Part shown: positions 47,626 to 57,804 of the stretch, piece after piece
How the letters are laid out: the number at the start of each line of letters is the position of its first letter
Numbering within the stretch: the first letter of the stretch is position 1
Source: Sphagnum compactum
Taxonomy: Eukaryota; Bryophyta; Sphagnopsida; Sphagnales
Length of the DNA: 64,000 bases
NCBI GenBank assembly: GCA_965153455.1
Contig: OZ234498.1
Coordinates: 6,076,001-6,140,000 of the forward strand
Reading direction: 5' to 3'
The notes under the pieces: generated by a model
Databases searched by the model: none
What the model was told of the DNA's origin: nothing
The model's input: the letters and a program-made list of their open reading frames with translations, nothing else
Position numbers and translations under genes: made by a program

Positions 47626-48940
47626 TCTCGATTCAAGAAATTCACAACAAGCACAAAGGTGTCAAACCCAATTCAAATCACCCATAAGTCAAATGTTAAA
47701 GAAACTGAACCACATTGTGTCAAAGCAAGAAACACATATTGATTCATGCACTTAGCAAGCACAAAAGGGATGTGTTCTTTAACAAGTTGTTTATATGGGT
47801 AGGGAAACAAAATTCACCATTATGTTGCATGACCAAACATCATAGCCAAAGACATTGCACTATAGACAACAACTCAAGTCGTTTCACAAGAATAGGCCAT
47901 CAATGAAACACATTTGAAGGTATTAAAACTTTTATAAGGTTGTTAATTTGAAAAAAACTCAGTGATGATAAAAAGCATAGCCCCTTTGTGTTTCTTGTTC
48001 CTATCATGTCCAAGATTGGAAGCTTCATTCTTGTCATTGTGGTATAACGTGTATTTGGCAATGATAGCTTCATATTCATTATGCTTTTTCATTGAAGTGA
48101 TGCCATGCCGGGGGTTGTAGGTGACTAGGCCTTTTTACAATTGAGTAATGTTATTTGTTGAACTTTGGACTTATTTGATGGGTGGTAGATAATGCACCTC
48201 ATGGTTTGTGATGCCCCCACCATGATGTGCTCAAGATGACTATTGACAACCCAAAACACCCACATTACAAAACTTCAACTGTGCATGAACCAAAGCTTCC
48301 TATTCACCTCTAGTTGCTAGATCGCACCCTCTAAATCGCCTCGTCTTTAGCCGAAAGAACTTCCATTTGTGTTTATGAGATTGCATGCAAATCCTCTATA
48401 AGTCCTCTATAAATTTTGACATGAATTCACGGATTGTAAAGCTCGGCTTGCAAAGCTCTCGAAAGCTTTTCTTTGCAAACATTAGAACATTAATTTTAAC
48501 CTCCTAGCTTAAGCAAGAAGACACGAGGTGGACGTAGCACTTATTTGAAGCTTGACGTTCCAATTCCAAACTCGAAAATTCCAATAGTTTATTAATAATG
48601 AAGTGCCATCTTTCCAATGCATGTAGTTGCTTCCTGCCATGTTACACAATATAGATGAAGCTTACACCTTACACCTTAAAGCAGCACATCATCCACTGGA
48701 TGCCCAGTATGACTCAGTTGTGGATGAACCTTAACTACAGGAGTTAACATCTCTGGTTTAGCCTTGGTACCGGAACCTAATAGAAAACAACTGGTTACTG
48801 ACCACTTACCATCTGGTTGGAACCTAGGGTTTTTCATAGGTGGCTAGGAGTAGACTACCACGTGGCATGTAAGCTACCAAGCTCGCGCTACCGGAGAGGA
48901 TGAGCGAGAGAAGAGTGTCTTTGTTTCGAGCCAAGAATCG
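47626..48940. other. Intergenic DNA before the VDE-related gene
   Basis: No gene recognised. The last 100 bases become GC-richer (CTACCGGAGAGGATGAGCGA), as expected of a 5' untranslated region for the gene starting at or after 48941. Confidence 0.4.
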
Positions 48941-51937
48941 ATGGAACTCGGAGGAGCATTGGAGATGATGGTTTTGAGGAGGAATTCGGTGATGGGTGGT
49001 GCTACCCAATTGCGTAAGAATTCTGTTGTCGTTGCTTCTTCTTCTGCCTGCTTTCATGGCTGTTGGATTCACAAAAGCTCATGCGTAGTTTCATTTACTC
49101 TTTTTGCTTGCTTGCTTGCTTGCTTGTTGTTGTTGTTGTTGTTGGACAATGATTGCAGCTTATGAACCCTCATTTCACTCTTTTTTGTATTGTGCATCCT
49201 AAATTTTTCGTGTCTCTTGTTTCACTAAGTAAGAATGCACAATTGTTGTTGTTGTTGTTGTTGAGTCGTGTTGCAACTTGCTTCTGAATTACGGTTTCTA
49301 TTTTGTTAGAGAATGTGGATTCTTCAGTTCTGTAAACAGTGAATGAAGGGCATGGCACACATGCTTCATCACAAAAGAATTTAGGGTTTAAGTTTCTAGA
49401 TCATTCAGAGTTTGAATGGCTTGCAATTCAGTCAGGGTACCATCCTGCTTGTCTTTCAGTAGATCAATTTCTGCACGAGTATTTGGCATTTGATGGCAAA
49501 TGGGCGTGAGCTAGATTTGACATCAAAGCTTGTTGAGCGTGGTACAGAATCCACGGAAAGTTCCATAGTCTTGTTGCTGGGGGGCTTATCTTTGTGGTGA
49601 GTGGAAAGTGGCAGGCAAGTGTACAGAACCAACGTTGCACCAGATTGGAGAGAATGGTTGGAGGATGGTGGAGACGAAGAGGCTGCTCAAAACGACATCC
49701 AGAGCCCTTCATGAGCACAGCAGCTCTATGAGAGCAGTGCTACTGTCCGACAATGTTTGTCCCAAAAGACTCTCACTCCCTTTGCTGATGACTCAGGCAG
49801 GTCTTGACCTCCTCCTGCACATCTCCTCAAAATACTTTGCTTCTTATCACAGTTATGTATTGTGATAGGTTTAGGGTTTAGCATATAGCTCTCATAGGTT
49901 TACAATGTGCAATTTTCTCAGTGTTGATGATTCGGAATACTTGCAAAGCTGCTGGTTGTTGTTCCAACCAAGGGTGAAGGAATCAGTGCGTAGGTATGTG
50001 CTGATACATCTCTGCTGGAAAACAGGTCAGAACGTACAATCATCTGCAACAGCAGAGAGTGTAGCTGGCACTCAAAGTGAGGAAAGTCTAGTTTTCTCTA
50101 AGGATGTAACTGCAAAAATAGTAGCCGTTGTGGGATCCAATACACTGAGCCCTCTCAGTGCAACTCCCTGGGAAGAGGTGATGCAACATATGGTAAGTTT
50201 GCTACCTCTTGCATGGAACCAACCTGTACGACATTCATGTGCATGATAACTGTGAATCTTATAGACTTTCATACGAAATCTTCAAGTATGCTGCTAACAT
50301 TCCAGGCTTACCTGTGTGTTTGTGAAATACACAGGCGCAACGACTCACATGGCTAGACAGCAGTTTTGAGATGTTGGTCGTCACAGATGAAATGTTTTTG
50401 TCAGAAACGTGTGAACAGGAAGATATCAGTGCTGACATTGCTGTAATAGTTGGAATCACAAGTACTGAGGTTGTGAAACGGGTGCAAAGTCGACTGGTTG
50501 GGACTGTTTCAACACTCATTTCATTTGACTCAGCCCCAGGCGTTGAGACTTGGCTTGGTGGACTGAAATTTGCCCCTGTTGATTGGATTGAGAAGGCACT
50601 GAGTGCATTACCTGGTAGCAAAAGAGCAGAAGCAGCAAAAGTGATGAGCATAGTGACCGATGCATGGGAACGCAGGAACAGTGACGACTATCGTTTTGCA
50701 CTTTTAGTCCTGATTGATTCATATGTGACACCAGTGAAGCTTCTGAAAAACCTTCGTGCAACAGGCCTGGCATCAGTCGGATGCATGATAAGAAACTGCA
50801 GATCCCAAATTCTTGCATGCCTTTTGGATCCAGATTGTCGGCAGGCTATAAACTGTCTACAAAGTTGTGGACCAACAGATCAAGTGTGCAGCTACAGGTG
50901 CATTGTATCCCACGAGAGTCCAGCATTCGAGGCCTTTACACTCTGTGTCCTTCAAAAACACAACTGTTTAGGTCTCACAGCAGAGATCACAATGCAACCG
51001 GATGTACAACCATTGAGTGTCTTTCGAGGAGCAGCTATTGACCATGATGTGGCTGAAGATCTTTTCATTGGTTGGCTTGGCCGACCAAACCTGGGACTTG
51101 GAATGCAGAAATTGGATTGGAGCTGGCGGGTGGTTGCAGGACAGAATGCAGCATATGATCAGTTCCCCTCACAATACCAAATGTTTTATAGAGGCAAGGC
51201 AAAGGGATCCATGTGGTATGATCCTGTTTTTCAGGTGGGTGTAACAAAGACATCAAACAACCCAAGTGCAAGCAATCCTACTGCTTCAAATGATTTTAGA
51301 TGATGCTTTTTTGCTTTCTTCTGGTAACTTTGATCTGCTAGTCATCTCCATGTGATGTTTGGTGTGCCAAACAACTTTGTGGAAGTTCAGGTAAAAACTC
51401 TTGATGGACCCATGGTTTGGAGAAGACGACATTATCGGGTGAGGCGAGACAAAACTCCAGGCACATTCTACTTCACTGTATTGGACAACGGCGTGATATC
51501 GAAAGAGTTTTGGCGAATTGTAGATGTCACAGATGACTTATCATGGGGTCTCTTTTACTACAGTGGAGCTGCAGAAGCAGCTGGACAGTCATACACAGGT
51601 GCTGCAACACACATCCTTCATCTTCTTTGCGTCTCAACAAGCTCAGACTGCTTCAAAATGCCACAGGGTGCTATCATATGATCATTGAGAATTAATAGAG
51701 CTTTCTTAGGTGCTGGGTCATGCGGTCTTCAGCTAATTGCAGTGTTTTCATACAGGTGCAATTGTTGTGACACCGGATGGGAAATGGCCAGCAGAGAGTG
51801 AGAACAAGAGGCTGGAAGCTGCTTTGGAGCGGTGTGGAATTAAGCTGTGGGAGCTATACCGTGTTAACAATGAAGGTGGTGACAAACCACCGTTAGGCAT
51901 ACCTGAGGGTTCCTCACTACACCGTGCTATTTCTTGA
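48941..51937 (+). CDS. VDR: Violaxanthin de-epoxidase-related protein
   Basis: Firm exons: 50026-50192, 50335-51234, 51391-51598 and 51756-51937 (TGA). Junctions are GT-AG with compatible phases (0, 0, 1). The third-last exon has a Cys-rich block (VGCMIRNCRSQILACLLDPD then CRQAINCLQSCGPTDQVCSY and RC). It is followed by AEDLFIGWLG, LDWSWRVVAGQNAAYDQFPS, MFYRGKAKGSMWYDPVF. Later exons give WRRRHYRVRR, EFWRIVDVTDDLSWGLFYYS and QSYTGAIVVTPDG. This is the lipocalin-like architecture of VDE relatives. VDE itself works in the thylakoid lumen in the xanthophyll cycle; the related proteins have unclear roles. The plastid-targeting first exon is uncertain: 48941-49013 (donor GTAAGA, phase 1) joins 50026 in phase, and so does a frame from 49608 to 49800 with a poor donor. 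RPNLGLGMQ before LDWSW looks like a short insertion. Confidence 0.82.
49106..49144. repeat. (GCTT)n-(TTG)n compound microsatellite in VDE-related intron
   Basis: Five GCTT units followed by seven TTG units. A second (TTG)n run lies at 49242-49263. Both fall in the proposed first intron, whose extent depends on the first-exon choice. Confidence 0.9.
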
Positions 51938-52971
51938 TAAATTGTTCTTTACAGGATCTCTTTCTGTATTACAGCACTCAGTGACAAGTGTTTGAGAGAG
52001 CTCTTTGTACATACATACAGACATATAGGAGCATCATAAAGCACCTCAAGCAGATCCCTATTTTTACCATTGAGCAGGTTCCCAGCTAATTTGGGAAGAG
52101 TGGCATGGGTGCCCCCCTAAGGTTTATCGGTGCATCTGACATCATGTGAAGTAGCTTGAGACCAAATCTTATCTTTTTGCAGTATCCACAGGTTCAGTCC
52201 AACCCAGCCTTTGAAGCTAGTATCAAGCAGATTGCTGTGTAGACTACACTCTGGTTTTTTTTCCCCCCTAACATATCAGTGTGGTGGATAGATCAAACTT
52301 CACATTCAAGATCTGACAGTTCATGTCCCACTGCTAGCTTGCAAAGAGAAATCTGTCAAGAAAAACAGATTGCCAGATTCCATAGAGTCACAGCACGTTA
52401 AAATCTACATTACAATAGAGTTTTTGTCCATTCTTTAGTACTTGAGAGTGTGCTTCATGGCAATGGGTAGATGTGAACCATATGTGATCTCTTCTTAAAA
52501 ACATCAAGCAAATGGATTGCACCTGTATTCCAAAGGTGTCAAAACCTGGTGGTGAGAGGTCCAATTTCTACAGTATGTGATTACAAGAAGAAACGGAAGT
52601 GAATTTTTTTTTTTCTAAATGTACAACCAATTGCCTGGAAGAAACAGAGGCATTCAGAGTCTGTCATCACTCCTGAGTGAGGTTCTGACTACTTTTGGTA
52701 TGCACAAGCTGAGAAGAGCTGGCAAAAGGAGAAGACAAAACAACTGGAGAAGGTCTTCACTATTTATTGCAAATGGGTCATGTAAACGGGCAATGTTCTA
52801 TTCATGCTGTGAAATCAACTGGCATTGTTGGCATATTGTTTGGAGGATATAGGGGAAGGCAAAGCTACTCTTCTTCCTCTTAAACACTATTGTCGTCTAC
52901 ATCTGCTGGGTCAAATAAGTGTGAGATCACTGCCATCAACTACCTGATTGGAGAAACACTCAAAAGCACAG
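51938..52971. other. Intergenic DNA between VDE-related and NDH-M genes
   Basis: The two genes converge here, so both 3' untranslated regions probably lie in this 1 kb. No separate gene was seen; the 77-codon frame at 52619-52852 starts with a non-ATG codon or chance Met and resembles nothing known. Confidence 0.4.
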
Positions 52972-53067
52972 CTACCCCTCATCTTCTTCTTCAATATCTG
53001 CTACATCTGCAGGATTGATTCAAGGTTTCCCCATACTAGAGTTCAGTACCCATCAATCCAAATACAG
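52972..53067 (-). pseudogene. Broken tandem duplicate of the NDH-M terminal exon end
   Basis: The 96 bases directly downstream of the NDH-M stop repeat the last part of its coding exon. On the minus strand the NDH-M frame continues as LD-stop-WVLNSSMGKP-stop-INPADVADIEEEDEG-stop, against LDCRVLNFSMGKPRIDPTDV in the gene. Both copies end EEEDEG and TAG, 96 bp apart. Two in-frame stops and no start or splice site make this copy non-functional. It lies in the NDH-M 3' untranslated region. Confidence 0.82.
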
Positions 53068-54522
53068 CTACCCCTCATCTTCTTCTTCAAGATCTTCTAC
53101 GTCTGTGGGATCAATTCGAGGCTTCCCCATACTGAAGTTCAGCACCCGACAATCCAAATTGTACTTAATCTCACCAGCTAACAGCATCTTGCGAATGTAG
53201 TGCTCTATATCTGAACCTATCAACCGCAGCGTATATTCGGTCAGAGGAGCACCCTGCATTGAGAAAACCAAATGAAGTCAGACTTCTTCAACAACAAGCA
53301 GATGCTCAAGCAGACACTGCTACAATCTAAGATACAACAAAATGTGAGAGAAACAGAAAAATCCAATGAAGTCAAAGCTTCCCTCAACAAGCAGACATTG
53401 CTACAAAATCCAAGCTTCAACAAAATGTGAGAAAACAGAGCAAAAAACCCAATGAAGTCAAAATTTCCCTCAACAAGCAGGCATGCTGCAAATTGAAGCT
53501 CCAACAAAATGTGAGGAAAAGAGCAAACACCCAATGAAGTCAAGCTGCCTGAACAAGCACATATGCTACAAATCCAAGCTCCAAAATATGAGAAAAAGAG
53601 CAAAAACCCAATGAAGTCAAGCTTTCCCCAACCAACAAGCCAAGTAGATATGCTCCAAATCCAAGCATATGTACTACAATCCAAGCTCCAGCAAAATATG
53701 AGAAAAAAGAGCAAAACCCAATGAAGTCAAGCTTCTCCCAACCAACAAAAAAGCAGATATGCACTAAATCCAAAACTCCCAAAATGTGAGAGAAACTAAA
53801 ATACTGATTGCTGCAGTTTTCCATGCCCAGAGCTCCATATGTATGACGGGTCCCAAAGAGTTCTCCAACCCAAAAGGGCATTGGGGCTCGCTGACTTGCT
53901 TGCTTGCAGGTCAAAACAAAATGCTGCAAAGCTCTGAATCAAGAAATTGCAGCATCTGTTTGGGGAATTGGAGCATTTGGAGAAAACCAGAAGCAGGAAA
54001 TCTTGTAGCAAGAGAACAAAAACTTCTTCTTACGGCGTAATGGTCGACGAGTTCTTTGAAGTAGGCATAGACGGCTTGCACTTTGTCCTCGGGCCACAAG
54101 AACTCGTCGTCCGGGTCCAGCATGAGCGTGAGCTTGTCCAGCTGCGACTGATCCATCACGTCCGTCACTGGGTCGATGTATCCCGCGAAGATCCGCACAT
54201 GCCGAGTGGTGCTACTCAGCCATCTCCCTCCTTGTTCCACGCTCGGTCCCTTGGCCTTTGTCGTCTCCGCTCTGATGCTCACTGGCCCCGTCTGTCGCCG
54301 CTGTCTTTGCTTCTTCTGCTGCTGCTCCCGTTGTTGTTGTTGCGCAATTGCTTGCGAGCATCGCAACTTCAATAACATCTCCGAAGCGAAAAACGCGGAA
54401 TTCGATCCAGAAAGCGATGGCGAGTAGGAAGTCGATGGAGAAGAAGAAGCAGCAGATGGGGAGAAAGTTTTGGGTGGCGCCCAAAGACGTACAAGAGACG
54501 CGGCAGAGGTCGTCGATGCCAT
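53068..54522 (-). CDS. ndhM: NDH complex subunit M, chloroplast (NDH-M)
   Basis: Two exons, 54522-54034 and 53253-53068, phase 0, GTAAGA...TGCAG, 224 residues. Met at 54522 (MASTTSAASLVRLWAPPKTF) starts a Ser/Ala-rich plastid transit peptide; a Met 15 codons upstream gives a less typical leader. Residues 61-78 are a Gln/Arg-rich stretch. The conserved domain runs from about 106 to 210: STTRHVRIFAGYIDP, QLDKLTLMLDPDDEFLWPED, YFKELVDHYA, then GAPLTEYTLRLIGSDIEHYI, RKMLLAGEIKYNLDCRVLNF and SMGKP. This closely follows cyanobacterial and plant NdhM. The subunit belongs to the stromal arm of the NDH complex, which carries cyclic electron flow around photosystem I. The tail is acidic (DVEDLEEEDEG). 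Tandem repeats fill the intron and lie upstream. Confidence 0.93.
53265..53790. repeat. Diverged ~80-110 bp tandem repeats filling the NDH-M intron
   Basis: CCAATGAAGTCA begins units near 53269, 53363, 53449, 53531, 53608 and 53718. Each carries CAACAAGCAGATATGCTACA-like, ATCCAAGCTCCAACAAAAT-like and GTGAGAAAA(C/A)AGAGCAAAA-like segments. Unit lengths vary from about 77 to 110 bp. The minus-strand frames at 53241-53929, rich in Phe, Cys and Leu, are products of this array. Confidence 0.85.
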
Positions 54523-54699
54523 CGCTGCTTCTTCCTCTCTCTCTCGCGCGAGCTGCTGCTGTGCCACACAATCTCTTGCTCTCCGCTACCGGGTCCGGAT
54601 ATCATCCGACTGGATTCGCGTTCATCCCGGACCCACAAATGACGGCCCAAGCCCCACGAGCAGCTTCTCTCTGGTGTGTCTGTCTGTGTCTCTTCTGTG

Positions 54700-55020
54700 T
54701 GTGTGATTCCAGAGAGCTTTTGAAGCTCTGGTCTGGAACATGAGCTATCTTCAGTGATGGGTCTAGGCTTTGTCTTCTGTGTGTGTGATTCCAGAGAGCT
54801 TTTGAAGCTCTGGTCTGGAACATGAGCTATCTTCAGTGATGGGTCTAGGCTTTGTCTCTGTGTCTGTGCTTCCAGAAAGCTTTTGAAGATCTGGTCTGGA
54901 ACATTAGCCATCTCTTCAGTGATGGGTCTAGGCTTTATCTCTGTCTTTGTGCTTCCAGAGAGCTTTTGAAGCTGTGGTCTGGAACATGAGCTATCTCTCC
55001 AGTGATGGGTCTAGGGTTTG
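54700..55020. repeat. Four ~82-bp tandem repeats upstream of NDH-M
   Basis: TTCCAGA(G/A)AGCTTTTGAAG begins units at 54707, 54789, 54870 and 54953. Each continues TCTGGTCTGGAACAT(G/T)AGC and CAGTGATGGGTCTAGG(C/G)TT. The array begins about 180 bp upstream of the NDH-M start codon, so it sits in the likely promoter or 5' untranslated region. Frames crossing it on the minus strand (54369-54911) are repeat artefacts. Confidence 0.92.
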
Positions 55021-57629
55021 TGACTTCTCAGAGATTCTGGAGGAGATCTATGCACCCACCATTGCCAACCACATCTTTGTTGCAAGCTTCTTTTTGAGGG
55101 CAAACTGCTGTCCATCAAACTTTTTTCATTTGTGAAATGCACTCTTGATGGACAGGCATATATACACAGAAGCAGCAGCAGTGTTTTTTTTCTCGGAGTG
55201 GACTCCACCGTTGGGTTTCTGTACTTGGGTTTTTCACAGCTCTGGATTTGAAGGGGAATTCCATCTTTGAGGTAAATAAACCCCCTTATTTCTTTCTTGA
55301 TTATTTGTTTTAGGGAGCAGCAGCAGCATGTATAGCATCATTTGGAGTTTGGATTTGTGTTGGAGTTTCTGCTTCAGCTATGAGTGCACAAACCCTCCCC
55401 ATCCCATCCCATGTTTGCATGAACCGCTATGAGCAAGTCTTTGAAATTTTTTGCTTGTGGCATTTTGGTGATTCTCTCCACCATTGTTGATCATTTCTCT
55501 CAGTTTTTCTGGCAGATTAGGGTTACAGTTTGTGTGAAGAAAGTTTGATGGCCGGTTGGGATGGTGAAAGAATTTTGTATCTGGGCCTCAAATCCCTTAT
55601 CTTCTTCTCCTTCACACCTTCTTGGAGCATCCTTCAGTGGAGGATACACATTATTGACCCCCTTTTGTTGCATTCCAGGTTTTCGAGACAGGAAACAAAA
55701 CTCTCAATTCATCACTGCCATGCCCTGCCCAGGTGTTGAAAGGTTCTCAGAGAAGCACCATTGCAATTCTGTTTAACTGGGGGCACAAGAGGCATTACCT
55801 GCCAGTGCAATGCACTATATAGCCATTGGCAAAACAAACTCCCCCCCTGATTTCTTCGCACACAGTGAGGGACAAGAAGTTGCAGTGCTCACTGCAGGTA
55901 ATTTGTTCTTCAGGGTTTTTCTTCCATTGATGTTAATTCTGAAGCACAATGTGTAAAAGATCTTCAATCAATCAAATTGCAACGTCATCTGCTGTCTGAA
56001 GAATTTCAGCATCTCATCATTCGAGAAACTAATCTAGTACTGGATGTTGTGATCTGCCAAAATTATATGTATCTCACCCATTTTTTCATTGCATCCTCAT
56101 CCTGATCAAGTTGAGCTTGATTAAGAGATGATGAGGCCCTATGATAGATTACTCTGTCACTCATTACAAGTAAGATGACTACAAAAGAAAGGACTGAGGG
56201 ATTTAATCTTGAAATAAAATGAAATTCACTTCAGCCCCAGCTTTTTTATTTGTATCCATATCTAGTGATTTTTCTTCACTTGGTGTTAATTCTCACATAC
56301 AAAAAGAGAGAAAAATCTTGGAACATTTTGTTATAGATAACTGCGCAACAGGTAACATTGTAACTTGTTGCAGGACTTCAGAACTAACTTCTTGGTAGTT
56401 TATTACAATTCCCATTTTTGGTTCAATCAATTATTTCAGTTAAATATGAATTCCCCAAAGAAGAACTTTGCATTTGTTTGGGTTTGGTTCTGTCATAGTT
56501 CTACATTCCAAATAGAGTTTATTGTTGGATAAACTGCATTGCTCATATTGATCCCAAGAAGGAAAATGTAGGTACGGCCAGGCCATGATAAAAAAGGTTG
56601 GACTTCTCAAACTCAGAGGATTTCCATTTGTGATAAAAAAAGTTGGACTTCTCAAACTCAGAGGATTTCCATTTGTGTGGAGAAGACGAATTTTGTAATG
56701 GACATTATCTTAAACCTTCCATTCAGAGTTGGCACTTTTGTGTTTGTATCAAAATTTCACTATGCCAAAATATTTCCCTGGCTTATTTGCCTCTTTGTGT
56801 CTCATAGTCTCGTAATGGGTAATCACTTCTCTCACAGCCTGCACTTTTTGAAGGGCAAATAATGCTTATGTACAAGTGTTTTTGTTGCAAATAAAATTGT
56901 ATGGAACAAAGTCCATGTCGTTTGCGAATAGGAAGGATGTTGTCTGTGTATGATTGACCTAATTGTATAGTGGGCCAACTATTAAACTCTATCTAATAGA
57001 GATTAAACTTTCTTTTTCTAAGGAGGGAGTGGAGGTAAAAGACTAATAACCACACCTTAATAAATAAGGAAGAACATTTTAAAAATAACCTCATTAAAGC
57101 TGAAAAGAAGCTAGATACTTGATTATAAAGTTGAGCTGGCCTTTTAGCAAGCCAACTCTTGCCTCTGCTCTTTTCATTGCTAGAAAATCAAACAAGTTAA
57201 ACATGATCATTTCATAGTGGTGATGATGAAATTGTTTACTTTATGACACATATTGATATATAAAATAATATGGAGCAAAGATTGTTTTGCTATAAAATTA
57301 AAAAAACTATGCTAAAAGAAGTAAACTATTGCAAAATTCATGATTGATTCAACTTCAAACTTGTTGATTGAAAAGCTGAAAAAAAAATCCTATAAATCAC
57401 CATATATAGCAATATAGCACCCTTTTATGGTATCTACTATTTGAACAATAAAAAAAGACTATTTGCGGCATTATTAGGTTAAGAAGGGAGATATAGTAAT
57501 TTTTAGTTGGACCAATATGAGAGGATATGTGTTCACATGAGGTGGAGCTAATTTTTTCAACCCCCCTTACTTTGGGAGTTTTTCTCTTGCTTGTTTCGAA
57601 CCCAAATAGAAGTTTGGAAATGTTTAAGA
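55021..57629. other. Intergenic DNA upstream of NDH-M
   Basis: No gene recognised. A 45-bp direct tandem duplication lies at 56587-56676: GATAAAAAAGGTTGGACTTC and GATAAAAAAAGTTGGACTTC units starting at 56587 and 56632. From about 56900 the DNA becomes AT-rich. Confidence 0.45.
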
Positions 57630-57804
57630 GGTGTTACATGAAGGGCCTACCTAAACCCTTTCAACCTCCAAGGCTAAAAATGATAGGAGAATGAACACAC
57701 ATTAAGAGCTTAAATGTGGTGTTACATGAAGGGCCTACCTAAACCCTTTCAACCTCCAAGGCTAAAAATGATAGGAGAATGAACACACATTAAGAGCTTA
57801 AATG
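57630..57804. repeat. Exact 88-bp tandem duplication
   Basis: GGTGTTACATGAAGGGCCTA begins units at 57630 and 57718; both end AAGAGCTTAAATG and I see no difference between them. An identical pair means a very recent event or an assembly artefact. Confidence 0.92.

Noticed and set aside
53241-53929. Minus-strand frames of 157 and 129 codons inside the NDH-M intron
   Set aside because: They translate the intronic tandem array and have no family resemblance.
54369-54911. 180-codon minus-strand frame upstream of NDH-M
   Set aside because: Repeats SFKSSLESHTQ-like units from the 82-bp array and overlaps the NDH-M exon in another frame.
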